From NCBI GenBank assembly GCA_900752815.1, contig CAADWS010000011.1, forward strand, positions 1 to 64,000: a stretch of 64,000 nucleotides of DNA, written 5' to 3'. A program made the translations under genes and the position numbers. The stretch comes from Bacteroidaceae bacterium (lineage in GTDB: Bacteria > Bacteroidota > Bacteroidia > Bacteroidales > Bacteroidaceae). The notes beneath the pieces were generated by a model. That model saw nothing but the letters and a program-made list of their open reading frames with translations, did no database searches and had not been told where the DNA came from. Shown piece by piece: positions 32,096-40,189 of the stretch (position 1 is the stretch's first letter; every line of letters begins with the position of its first letter).

Positions 32096-33361
32096 TTACT
32101 CTTCATACTTCTTCACGATGCAACAGGCATTGTGACCGCCAAAGCCGAACGTGTTGCTCAGCGCGGCGCGTACCGGACGCTCCTGTGCCTTGTTGAAGGT
32201 GAAGTTGAGATTGTAGTCGATGTTCTCGTCCTCATCGCCCTCTTCGTGGTTGATGGTGGGAGGAACGATGTCGTCACGCACAGCCAGACAGCAGGCCATG
32301 GCCTCAACGGCACCGGCTGCGCCGAGCAGGTGACCGGTCATTGACTTGGTGGAGCTGATGTTCAGCTTATAGGCGTGCTCGCCGAAGAGTTCGATGATGG
32401 CCTTGGCTTCCGAGATGTCGCCCACCGGAGTCGAAGTGCCGTGTACGTTGATATAGTCGATGTCCTCGGGCTTCATGCCGGCATCTTCCAGCGCGCTCTG
32501 CATCACGAGGCGTGCGCCCAGACCTTCGGGATGGCTGGCCGTGATGTGATGTGCGTCGGCCGACATACCTACACCGGCGATTTCGCAATAAATCTTCGCA
32601 CCGCGTGCCTTGGCGTGCTCCAGTTCCTCCAGAATCAGGATGCCGGCACCCTCGCCCATCACGAAGCCGTCGCGGCTCTTGCTGAACGGACGCGAAGCCG
32701 TTGCGGGAGAGTCGTTGCGGGTGGAGATGGCGTGCATCGCGTTGAAGCCGCCCACGCCGCAGGGGCAGATGGCAGCCTCGGCACCACCGGTTACCATGAC
32801 ATTGGCCTTGCCCAGACGGATGAGATTGAAGGCATCGGCAATGGCATTGGTCGAAGAGGCGCAGGCCGAAGTCGTCGTATAGTTAGGACCGTGGAAGCCA
32901 TACATGATGGAAATCTGGCCGGAAGCAATGTCGGCAATCATCTTGGGGATGAAGAACGGGTTGAACTTCGGACCGTTCTCCGCGCCGGTCAAGGCATAGT
33001 AGCCGGCTTCTTCCTCAAAGGTGTGGATACCGCCGATGCCCACGCCGAGCACAACGCCCACGCGGTTCTTGTCCACCGTATCCAGGTCAATGCCACTGTC
33101 CTTCACAGCTTCCATCGCTGCCACCAGAGCATACTGCTCATAAACGTCCATCTTGCGCACTTCCTTGCGGTCGATAAAGTCGGTGGCCTTGAAGCCCTTC
33201 AATTCGCAGGCAAACTGCGTCTTGAACTTGGAGGCGTCGAAATGGGTAATGGGAGCCGCACCGCTGACACCCTTCTTCAGATTTTCCCACGTTTCAGGAA
33301 CGGTATTGCCCACGGGGGTCAGTGCGCCCAAACCTGTGACAACCACTCTTTTCAATTCCAT
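32096..33361 (-). CDS. fabF: 3-oxoacyl-ACP synthase II (FabF)
   Basis: This 421-residue condensing enzyme extends acyl-ACP with malonyl-ACP in fatty acid synthesis. TTTSACASSTNAI carries the catalytic cysteine C167; VHGTSTPVGD and SMTGHLLGAAGAVE carry the two active-site histidines. The N-terminus MELKRVVVTGLGALTPVGN is the normal start. It lies 151 bp after acpP and 128 bp before rnc on one strand, the usual Bacteroidales order. Confidence 0.97.
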   Translation of the reverse strand: MELKRVVVTGLGALTPVGNTVPETWENLKKGVSGAAPITHFDASKFKTQFACELKGFKATDFIDRKEVRKMDVYEQYALVAAMEAVKDSGIDLDTVDKNRVGVVLGVGIGGIHTFEEEAGYYALTGAENGPKFNPFFIPKMIADIASGQISIMYGFHGPNYTTTSACASSTNAIADAFNLIRLGKANVMVTGGAEAAICPCGVGGFNAMHAISTRNDSPATASRPFSKSRDGFVMGEGAGILILEELEHAKARGAKIYCEIAGVGMSADAHHITASHPEGLGARLVMQSALEDAGMKPEDIDYINVHGTSTPVGDISEAKAIIELFGEHAYKLNISSTKSMTGHLLGAAGAVEAMACCLAVRDDIVPPTINHEEGDEDENIDYNLNFTFNKAQERPVRAALSNTFGFGGHNACCIVKKYEE

Positions 33362-33391
33362 ATTTTTCGTTTTTATCGGTAGTTATAAAAT

Positions 33392-33465
33392 GCGGATTTG
33401 CGAATTTGCGAATTTGCAAACCTTCTGCCCAAAGGACCGAAACGTTCACAAACTTGCAAATCCGC
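33392..33465. repeat. Short iterated and inverted repeat between acpP and fabF
   Basis: Three near-identical 8-mers (GCGGATTT, GCGAATTT, GCGAATTT) run from 33392. The reverse complement GCAAATCCGC at 33456-33465 pairs with GCGGATTTGC at 33392-33401. A transcript crossing the spacer could fold here before the fabF start. Confidence 0.7.
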
Positions 33466-33512
33466 AAACCGTTTTCCCGCCTATCGGCGGAAAGAAATTC
33501 TGTTCTCCAAAA

Positions 33513-33746
33513 TTAAGCGTGAGCTTCAATGTAAGCGATAGCGTCACCTACGGTAGAGATTTTCTCAGCCTCATCATCGGGAATAGTAATCTTGAATTCC
33601 TTCTCGAATTCCATGATGAGCTCTACAGTGTCGAGAGAATCAGCACCGAGGTCGTTAGCGAAGCTGGCTTCGTTCTTTACTTCTGCCTCATCAACACTCA
33701 ATTTGTCTACGATAATTGCCTTTACTTTTGCTGCGATATCAGACAT
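33513..33746 (-). CDS. acpP: Acyl carrier protein
   Basis: This 77-residue acidic four-helix protein carries fatty acyl chains on a phosphopantetheine arm. The attachment site is the serine in [10 protein letters not shown] (S37). Length and sequence are standard. It is the first gene of acpP-fabF-rnc. Confidence 0.98.
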   Translation of the reverse strand: MSDIAAKVKAIIVDKLSVDEAEVKNEASFANDLGADSLDTVELIMEFEKEFKITIPDDEAEKISTVGDAIAYIEAHA

Positions 33747-33798
33747 GACTTTTTATTTTTTTGAAGTTAATAATTTTGTTTCGATACAAATCCGGATG

Positions 33799-33806
33799 CA
33801 AAAATA
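33799..33806 (-). promoter_or_regulatory. -7 element (TATTTTTG) for acpP
   Basis: The minus strand reads TATTTTTG about 53 bp before the acpP start, a TAnnTTTG match. Confidence 0.55.
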
Positions 33807-33985
33807 GACTTTATTCTTAAGATACGCAAGCGTTTGAAGAAAAAAAGAGCTACTATTTGCACAAATACCCCGTTTTTGTGCCGAAACCGGATGAAAACCG
33901 GGACTTTCGCCTGCCGTTTTCCGGCTTTCGGCGGACGGGGCTCCTGATTTTCCGTCAAGGGGTCGCCCGTGTTTCAGAAAATGGT

Positions 33986-33993
33986 TATTTTTG
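33986..33993 (+). promoter_or_regulatory. -7 element (TATTTTTG) for the beta-helix gene
   Basis: TATTTTTG lies 30 bp before the ATG at 34024 and matches the consensus. Confidence 0.55.
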
Positions 33994-34023
33994 TAACGGC
34001 ATCTTATCTATCAACATAAAACT

Positions 34024-36153
34024 ATGAAAAAAGAACTACTGACCGCGATGCTCGCCTGCGGTTGCCTGTTGCCTGCGGCAGCCCAGCAGCATCTCTACGT
34101 TTCGCCACAAGGCAACGACCAGTGGAACGGCGAAAAGTCCACTCCCTTCCAGTCCATTGAACGCGCAATCGAAGCCGCCACCAGCGGAACAGACACCTTA
34201 TATATAGAGGTGGCTGCCGGCGACTACCCTCTCAGCCGCCCGCTGCACTTCGGCCCGTCGGTGCGCCGGCCGGTCGTGGTAAGAGGCTCCGGACAGTCCA
34301 TGCCACGCCTGCTGGGCGGCCGCCGCATCGAGGGCTGGCAGCGCTACCGCGACAACATTTACCGGGCCTACATCCCCGAGGTCAAACTCTACGACTACGA
34401 CTTCGAACAGTTCTACGTCAACGGTCGCCGCGCCGTATGGGCCCGCACGCCCAACCAGGACTGGTTCTACGTCAAGGGGCAGAAGGAATATCCCTATGCA
34501 CAGGGTGTGCGCGCCGCCAGCTACGCCACGCAGCGCATCACGCTCGGCAACGACGGCATAGCCGCTCTCAAGGGGCTCCCGGTGCAGGAACTGGCCGACG
34601 TGCGTTTCCGCTTCTATCACAAATGGGACATCACGCAAAAACGGGCCGTGTTCGCCTGTCCTGATTCCGGCTACGTCTTCATCCACGGCAACGGCATGAA
34701 CCCATGGAACGCCATCAACGGCGGCTCGCGCTACGTCATGTACGGTTACCGCCGCGCACTCGATGCCCCCGGCGAGTGGTATCTCGACCGGAAGGAGGGC
34801 TACCTCTACTACATTCCGCTGCCGGGCGAGGACCTCGCAACGGCCGAATGCGTGGCCCCCACCCTGCACCAGTGGGTAACCGTTGAGGGAAAGAAAGGCC
34901 AGCCGGCCGGTAACCTCCGTTTCGAAAATCTGTCCTTCCGCTATTCGGCCTACCGCATGCCCGCACTCGGCTGCGACCCCGTGCAGGCAGCCGCGCCCAC
35001 CGAAGCCGCCATCGAACTGGAACAGGCCCGCAACGTCTGCTTCACCGGCTGCGAAATGATGCACACGGGCGGCTACGCCGTATGGATGAAGGCCGGCACC
35101 CGGCACAACCGCATCGACAGCTGCTACCTGGCCGACCTCGGTGCAGGAGGTATCAAGATTGGCGAACCCTGGTTTCCCGCCGACACCGCACTCGTCAGCC
35201 GCTTCAACACGGTGAACAACTCCATCATCACGCACGCCGGCAGCGAACTGCCCTGCGGAGTGGGCGTTGCCATCTTCCATGCTTCGGACAACCGGGTGAC
35301 GCACAACGAAATCTCCGACCTCCGCTATTCCGGCGTATCGGTGGGATGGGCCTGGGGCTACAACCATTCGGACGCCACATGGACCAACACCATCCTGCCC
35401 GACGGACGGTTCGACTTCATGCGCCGGCCCCTCGTCAGCCCGGCCGTGCGCAACATAGTGGCCTATAACCACATCCACCACATCGGCTGGGGCGAACTCT
35501 CCGACATGGGAGCCGTCTACACCCTCGGCGAATCGCAGGGCACGCGCATCGTCCACAACGTCATTCACGACGTACTGTCCTACGACTACGGCGGATGGGG
35601 ACTCTACACGGACGAAGGTTCCACCGGTGTGGAAATGAGCCACAACCTGGTGTACCGGTGCAAGAGCGGCGGCTTCCACCAGCACTATGGCAAGGACAAC
35701 CGCATCGAGAACAACATCTTTGCCTTCGGCCATTACTATCAGGTGCAATACTCACGCGTTGAGCCGCACCTCTCCTTCCACTTCCGCCACAACATCATCC
35801 TCCAGGACAAAGGGGCCACACTGGCCGGACCGTGGGAACAGGGCAACCTCGACATCGACTATAACCTCTACTGGCACGTAAACGGCGAACCGAAAGTGGG
35901 CAACCACCCGTTCAAGGAATGGAAGAAACTGAAGGAGAAGCACTCCGTCATGGCCGACCCGCTCTTTGTCGATGCTGCCAACGACGACTTCCGCCTGCGC
36001 TCCACCAAGGCCGTGCGGAAAATCGGCTTTAAGCCCTTCGATTTCGAGAACGCCGGCGTATACGGCTCCGACGCATGGAAAGCCAGGGCACAGATGCCGA
36101 AGGAACTGGCCGATGAGTTTGCGGCTGCCGCCCGCGTACGCCTCAAGAAGTAG
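34024..36153 (+). CDS. Secreted right-handed beta-helix protein, GH141-like
   Basis: This 709-residue protein has a signal peptide of about 20 residues (MKKELLTAMLACGCLLPAAA). QHLYVSPQGNDQWNGEKSTPFQSIERAIEAA opens the helix domain, and NGRRAVWARTPNQDWFYV, HTGGYAVWMKAGTRHNRI, NHIHHIGWGELSDMGAVYTLG and HDVLSYDYGGWGLYTDEGSTG are typical of the GH141/PbH1 family of alpha-fucosidases, xylanases and related enzymes. It is a distant structural relative of the GH120 protein at 18850 but not a close paralogue. Catalytic residues cannot be assigned with confidence. It is followed by the hairpin RNA unit at 36245. Confidence 0.7.
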   Translation: MKKELLTAMLACGCLLPAAAQQHLYVSPQGNDQWNGEKSTPFQSIERAIEAATSGTDTLYIEVAAGDYPLSRPLHFGPSVRRPVVVRGSGQSMPRLLGGRRIEGWQRYRDNIYRAYIPEVKLYDYDFEQFYVNGRRAVWARTPNQDWFYVKGQKEYPYAQGVRAASYATQRITLGNDGIAALKGLPVQELADVRFRFYHKWDITQKRAVFACPDSGYVFIHGNGMNPWNAINGGSRYVMYGYRRALDAPGEWYLDRKEGYLYYIPLPGEDLATAECVAPTLHQWVTVEGKKGQPAGNLRFENLSFRYSAYRMPALGCDPVQAAAPTEAAIELEQARNVCFTGCEMMHTGGYAVWMKAGTRHNRIDSCYLADLGAGGIKIGEPWFPADTALVSRFNTVNNSIITHAGSELPCGVGVAIFHASDNRVTHNEISDLRYSGVSVGWAWGYNHSDATWTNTILPDGRFDFMRRPLVSPAVRNIVAYNHIHHIGWGELSDMGAVYTLGESQGTRIVHNVIHDVLSYDYGGWGLYTDEGSTGVEMSHNLVYRCKSGGFHQHYGKDNRIENNIFAFGHYYQVQYSRVEPHLSFHFRHNIILQDKGATLAGPWEQGNLDIDYNLYWHVNGEPKVGNHPFKEWKKLKEKHSVMADPLFVDAANDDFRLRSTKAVRKIGFKPFDFENAGVYGSDAWKARAQMPKELADEFAAAARVRLKK

Positions 36154-36244
36154 TGCCGGCTGGCGGCCTCCCTGCCGGTGCCGACGCCACGGGAACAGAG
36201 CGGGACGGCTGCCCCGCCAAAGAGTTAAAGACTCTTAATGCAAA

Positions 36245-36276
36245 TTTGGATTCCGCAAAATTTCTTCGTATCTTTG
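36245..36276 (+). promoter_or_regulatory. Promoter of hairpin RNA copy 2
   Basis: TTTG (36245-36248), a 20-bp gap and TATCTTTG (36269-36276) form a complete Bacteroidetes promoter. The segment before it, CTTAATGCAAATTTGGATTC, matches copy 1. Confidence 0.65.
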
Positions 36277-36280
36277 TAGT

Positions 36281-36327
36281 ACAAGAGCGGGGATGCGCCT
36301 TCAACCGGCCGCATCCCCGCTCTTTTT
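36281..36327 (+). ncRNA. Predicted ~47-nt hairpin RNA, copy 2
   Basis: Eight nt after the -7 element a perfect 13-bp stem begins: GAGCGGGGATGCG (36285-36297) with CGCATCCCCGCTC (36310-36322), 12-nt loop, then T5. Stem sequence differs from copy 1 at several positions on both arms, so pairing is kept. The transcript ends are inferred. Confidence 0.6.
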
Positions 36328-36381
36328 GTCGCCGGAACAGCGAAAACAGTCGGTAGGATTCGATTTTCTGTCCTTAGTTCC

Positions 36382-36410
36382 GTAAAAACAGAAAGGCATT
36401 CTGTTTTTAC
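36382..36410. other. AT-rich perfect hairpin
   Basis: GTAAAAACAGAA (36382-36393) pairs with TTCTGTTTTTAC (36399-36410) around 5 nt in the spacer between convergent genes. It may be part of transcription termination; no other role is visible. Confidence 0.5.
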
Positions 36411-36491
36411 CAACGGCCGAACCGTCCGGCCAACCCCTCTTTTCATGAAGACAAAAAGGGGAATCCTCCGCGCCGGCCGTTAAACTTTCAT

Positions 36492-36556
36492 AAAAAAAAC
36501 GGCCCGCCGTTTGCCTGTTCCCCCGCGGGATTCCGCGAAGACGGCAAACGGCGGGC
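36492..36556 (-). terminator. Intrinsic terminator of the TonB receptor-nuclease operon
   Basis: GCCCGCCGTTTGCC (36502-36515) pairs with GGCAAACGGCGGGC (36543-36556). On the minus strand the stem is followed by T8. It lies about 55 bp past the endonuclease stop codon. Confidence 0.85.
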
Positions 36557-36611
36557 ACACATCGGCCGGAAAGGCCTGTCCCCGGCCGGAAAGTCCCGGA
36601 AAAATATCGCG

Positions 36612-37511
36612 TCAGAGCCCCCAATTGGCGGCCACAAAACCGCTCTCCACCGTGCTCTCGACGGCATCGGGCAGATTGTGGAAGAAATCTATGCCCGTGA
36701 GTTCCTCCAGCTCGTCCACCGAGACGGCATGCTCCGCCACGACGGAAGCCGGCGCCTGATGGTCGAAATCATAGCCATAACTGTCGTGCTTCACCCAGAA
36801 GGCCACGGCACTGTAGACATTGTTCTTCACCTTGAGCAGAGCGATGAAATAATACTTGGGCACCACTATCCGGCTGCGCGCCACACGGTGTGAATACTGT
36901 CCCTCGGCAATGGTTCCACCCTTCACCACATAGAGCGTGTCGGCAAAGGCGGCACTGCGTCCGCAACGCTGCACAAACTCCTCGAAACGGGTCCAGTATC
37001 CGCCGTTGAAGTCGCCCTTCTGCGGCGACATGTTCGTCATGTAGAAAGTCTGGTCGTTGGCCAGCCGCGAATACAGGCGGTCGGCCGAGGCGCAGAGATG
37101 GCCGTGCTGATAGCCGTTGAAGGAGGCATCGTCCTCAATGTAGCGGTCGGTGAGCTGCGGGTCGCGCGGATACTGCGGACGGATGCTGTAATCCTTCCGC
37201 CCCACGTTGCGGGCACGGGTGGCACCGTCGAAACGGAAGGCCACCCAACGCGAATGATACTTGTCGCTGTCGTATTCCAGGCAGTAGGTCAGGACGCTGT
37301 CCGTGCCCGAAATCGTCCAATGGGCAATGACGCGGTTGCCGGCGAGAGGGGCCGGCATCTCCAGGCGTGCGGCCAGACTGCCGGTGGGTTGCGCCGGTTT
37401 CGAGCCGCCGCCTCCCAGCACGATGCCGTCATCGCCCGAGGAACAGGCAGCGGCGGTAAGCACTACCGCCGCTGCCAGGAAATATCGGATAATCGAATGT
37501 ACGCTGCGCAT
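36612..37511 (-). CDS. DNA/RNA non-specific endonuclease lipoprotein
   Basis: This 299-residue protein has a lipobox ending at Cys 23 (VLTAAAC). The beta-beta-alpha-metal nuclease core shows GYQHGHLCASADR, with the general-base His in HGH (135-138), and FYMTNMSPQKGDFNGGYW, where N160 is the metal ligand. Most relatives have DRGH; here the first two residues are Q and H. The anchor suggests it cuts nucleic acid at the cell surface. It is the last gene of a four-gene operon, 5 bp after the 37517-39166 lipoprotein. Confidence 0.87.
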   Translation of the reverse strand: MRSVHSIIRYFLAAAVVLTAAACSSGDDGIVLGGGGSKPAQPTGSLAARLEMPAPLAGNRVIAHWTISGTDSVLTYCLEYDSDKYHSRWVAFRFDGATRARNVGRKDYSIRPQYPRDPQLTDRYIEDDASFNGYQHGHLCASADRLYSRLANDQTFYMTNMSPQKGDFNGGYWTRFEEFVQRCGRSAAFADTLYVVKGGTIAEGQYSHRVARSRIVVPKYYFIALLKVKNNVYSAVAFWVKHDSYGYDFDHQAPASVVAEHAVSVDELEELTGIDFFHNLPDAVESTVESGFVAANWGL

Positions 37512-37516
37512 GGAGT

Positions 37517-39166
37517 TTACTTGACAATGACAGTACCGTCGGCCGCCGTCAGCGTGAAGTCATCCACCAGGACATCCTGTCCCGGATTCTTCGAATTCAT
37601 GATGACCACGCTGTAGGTACCGTCGGCGGCAAGCGTAAAGGTATGCTCCACTTTGACCCATTCCGTATTGGGAATGTTGTTCACATATTCATCACTGTAA
37701 ACATAACTGCCCACAGAGCCTCCCTTCACCGGAACGTAGCCCGGACGCACGCTGGCACCGGCTGCCGTAACGGCCTTGACATAGAAGGTCATGGTATATT
37801 CACCGGCCTTGAGTTCGGTTTCCTTATAACCCAGGCGCTTGTTGGCACTGGTGTAGCCGCCCACGCAAACGGAATACTTTCCGCTGCGCGCGTCGGTGCT
37901 CTGCGTCAGTGTGGCATTGCCGGCCGAGCTGGCAGTCACCCAGTTGTTGGGTTTTCCGTCTACCCAAGCCTCAAAATCGCCGTTGGGCGCGGTGAGGTCG
38001 CCTTCAGTTTCGCCGCCACCGGTTTCACCGCCCACCTTTCCGGCCTGGATGGAGAAGTTCTTCACCTCCCAGGTGGAACCGCTCACGGCATCGGTGCTGT
38101 AGCGGAACGCCACGCGCACGGTCTTGCCCAGGAAGTCGGCCGGAATCTGCAGGTCGGCCTTGCTGAAGTTCGTCCAGTCGCGGCCTTCGGTATGGTCTTG
38201 CTTCAAAACGGTCCAGTTGGCCGTCGGATTGGCTGCATCAAAGTTGGACGTGATGAGGAACTGCTGGTTGGCGTCCTCGCGGAGATAACGGAGAATGTAT
38301 TCGTAGACCACGTGCACCTCGGTCTGGTCCTTCAGGCTGATTTCCGGACTCACCAGATAGTAGGTTCCTGCCGTCGTCACCTGCGAAGCATTGTCATAGC
38401 CGGTAGCCTTGGCCGTGCTGAAGTCGATAATCCACTCGCCGGCACCGTCGGTGGTATAGTTGGTAAAGCCGCCCAGCGTCGAGGAGAAAGCCTCGCTGTA
38501 GGGAAGTTCCTTCACGGTTTCGGCCTCACCGCCTTCATTCTTCACGGCCCCCTTCTTGACGCGGAAGTTCTTCACCTCCCAGGTAGCCGCCTTGGTGGTG
38601 GCCTTATACATCAGCGCCACCGTCACGCTGGCAGCGCCGCGAAACTCGGCCGGCAACTCCACACTGCAGTTGTACCAGGTGTCCCAGTCGGCACCCTGCA
38701 CCAACTTGACGGGCAACACCGTCCAGTGGCTTCCCTCAATCTTTCCGCCGGCATAATCCTTGCTGGCCAGCACCTGATAGTGCGACTCCATCTGGTTGGA
38801 GTTGGCATAACGCAGGATGTAGTCGAAGGAAATGTGGGCGGTATCGACCTCGGCCATGGAGAACTGCTTGGAAACGAGCCAGGTTTCAGCCTCGTTGTTG
38901 TCCTTCTGTCCGTCGCCGTCGGTATCCTGATAGGAAGTGACCTGCGCACAGCCGTAGCTTACGGCCCAGGGGAAGTTACCCACCTTGCTGACAGACTGGA
39001 AGCTGCCAAGGGTGGCACTGAAATCCTCGTCAAGCAGGATGTCGTCCATACCGGGTATCTCGGTATCGCCGCCATCGTTGATTTCATAGGGAGCAGGCAC
39101 GTCCTCACAGGCTGTAAAACCGAAAGCGAGGAGAACGGCGGTTAGGTATGACCATATCTTTTTCAT
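37517..39166 (-). CDS. Choice-of-anchor J domain lipoprotein
   Basis: This 549-residue protein has a lipobox ending in FGFTAC. Two homologous beta-sandwich repeats (about 45-205 and 220-395) each contain TWEVKNFRV or TWEVKNFSI and the phrase ETWLVSKQFSM / GTYYLVSPEISL, the hallmark of choice-of-anchor J. A third beta-sandwich (about 405-549, GDFEAWVDGKPNNW) looks carbohydrate-binding-like. It probably sits on the outer membrane and helps capture the substrate handled by the neighbouring TonB receptor and nuclease. Confidence 0.75.
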   Translation of the reverse strand: MKKIWSYLTAVLLAFGFTACEDVPAPYEINDGGDTEIPGMDDILLDEDFSATLGSFQSVSKVGNFPWAVSYGCAQVTSYQDTDGDGQKDNNEAETWLVSKQFSMAEVDTAHISFDYILRYANSNQMESHYQVLASKDYAGGKIEGSHWTVLPVKLVQGADWDTWYNCSVELPAEFRGAASVTVALMYKATTKAATWEVKNFRVKKGAVKNEGGEAETVKELPYSEAFSSTLGGFTNYTTDGAGEWIIDFSTAKATGYDNASQVTTAGTYYLVSPEISLKDQTEVHVVYEYILRYLREDANQQFLITSNFDAANPTANWTVLKQDHTEGRDWTNFSKADLQIPADFLGKTVRVAFRYSTDAVSGSTWEVKNFSIQAGKVGGETGGGETEGDLTAPNGDFEAWVDGKPNNWVTASSAGNATLTQSTDARSGKYSVCVGGYTSANKRLGYKETELKAGEYTMTFYVKAVTAAGASVRPGYVPVKGGSVGSYVYSDEYVNNIPNTEWVKVEHTFTLAADGTYSVVIMNSKNPGQDVLVDDFTLTAADGTVIVK

Positions 39167-39205
39167 AAGTGTATCTTTTTTATTAGGGGATTGCTGTTGG
39201 GGGAA

Positions 39206-40144
39206 TTACTGATATTCTACTTCGGGAACGATGTCATGCACGGTGCGGAGCTGAATCTGCCAGGAATTATAGTAGGTCAGCATACCGGTATAGGAACGGA
39301 CATCGGAAGGAATGGGCAGGAACGAAATGGGGTTCTGCGTAGAGGTGCGGAGCGTCACGTTGGAAGTGTTGCCCTGCAGCGAAATCGTACGGTCCACGGC
39401 ATAGCCGGCGTCATAGAGCACCTCGGGCGCGAAAATCTTGGGCAGCGGCTCATACTTGCCGGAAAGCGCTCCCTTCTCGGGAATGCCGGCTTCCTCGCCC
39501 TGCACCTCGTCGATGGTACCCGTTACCGTGGCCAGCATCGGCACATTCTTGTAGGTCTTGTTGGCCGAAGCGCGAAGCCAGTCGTCGTCAGGCACGACGG
39601 GCACCAGTTCAGGGGCATTCAGGTCGGGCTCACCCACCAGTTCGATGTTCGTGCGGCAAAGTTCGAGCAGCATCGGACCCAGGCGGAGATTGCCACTGCT
39701 GGTACGATAAGGCTGGCCGATTTTGGGCACTTTGCTGTAACAGCCGGCATAAAGTCCCTTGAGGTTGATTTTAATGCGCTGTCCGAGTGGGAAATAAGGA
39801 TAGAGGCAGGTATTCTTCACAGCCAGCACAATGCACTGGTCGGTACCGGCCGCCTCGTCAATGCTGCGAATCAGGAGCGTCTGATAAAGATTTCCTCCTT
39901 CGTCATTGGCCACCACCACGCCTTCGATGATGACATCTTCGTTTACCCGCTCGTAAAAGTTGGACGACCCGGCGGAACAATACTTGTCCTTCACCTCGCC
40001 GATGGTGCTGTTCACCTCGCCGATGGAGGTGGGGCTGGTGATGAGGTAGCCGTCAGTATCGGGATCATCCACGTCGCTCATGCAGGAAGCCAGCGGCAGC
40101 GCGGCCATACAAGCGGTCAGGAATATTGAAAATATATTTTTCAT
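39206..40144 (-). CDS. DUF5689 domain lipoprotein
   Basis: This 312-residue protein has a lipobox ending in LASC. After it come IGEVKDKY and YERVNEDVIIEGVVVANDEGGNLYQTLLIRS, the OB-fold-like opening of DUF5689, and LGQRIKINLKGLYAG. DUF5689 proteins are found beside TonB receptors and secreted nucleases in Bacteroidetes. An ATG at 40144 is chosen over an upstream TTG. It lies 45 bp after the receptor gene and 39 bp before the choice-of-anchor J gene, in one operon. Confidence 0.8.
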   Translation of the reverse strand: MKNIFSIFLTACMAALPLASCMSDVDDPDTDGYLITSPTSIGEVNSTIGEVKDKYCSAGSSNFYERVNEDVIIEGVVVANDEGGNLYQTLLIRSIDEAAGTDQCIVLAVKNTCLYPYFPLGQRIKINLKGLYAGCYSKVPKIGQPYRTSSGNLRLGPMLLELCRTNIELVGEPDLNAPELVPVVPDDDWLRASANKTYKNVPMLATVTGTIDEVQGEEAGIPEKGALSGKYEPLPKIFAPEVLYDAGYAVDRTISLQGNTSNVTLRTSTQNPISFLPIPSDVRSYTGMLTYYNSWQIQLRTVHDIVPEVEYQ

Positions 40145-40189
40145 TTGCAAGTCGTATTTTAATGAAATTCTTTCGTTGATACCGGGAAA

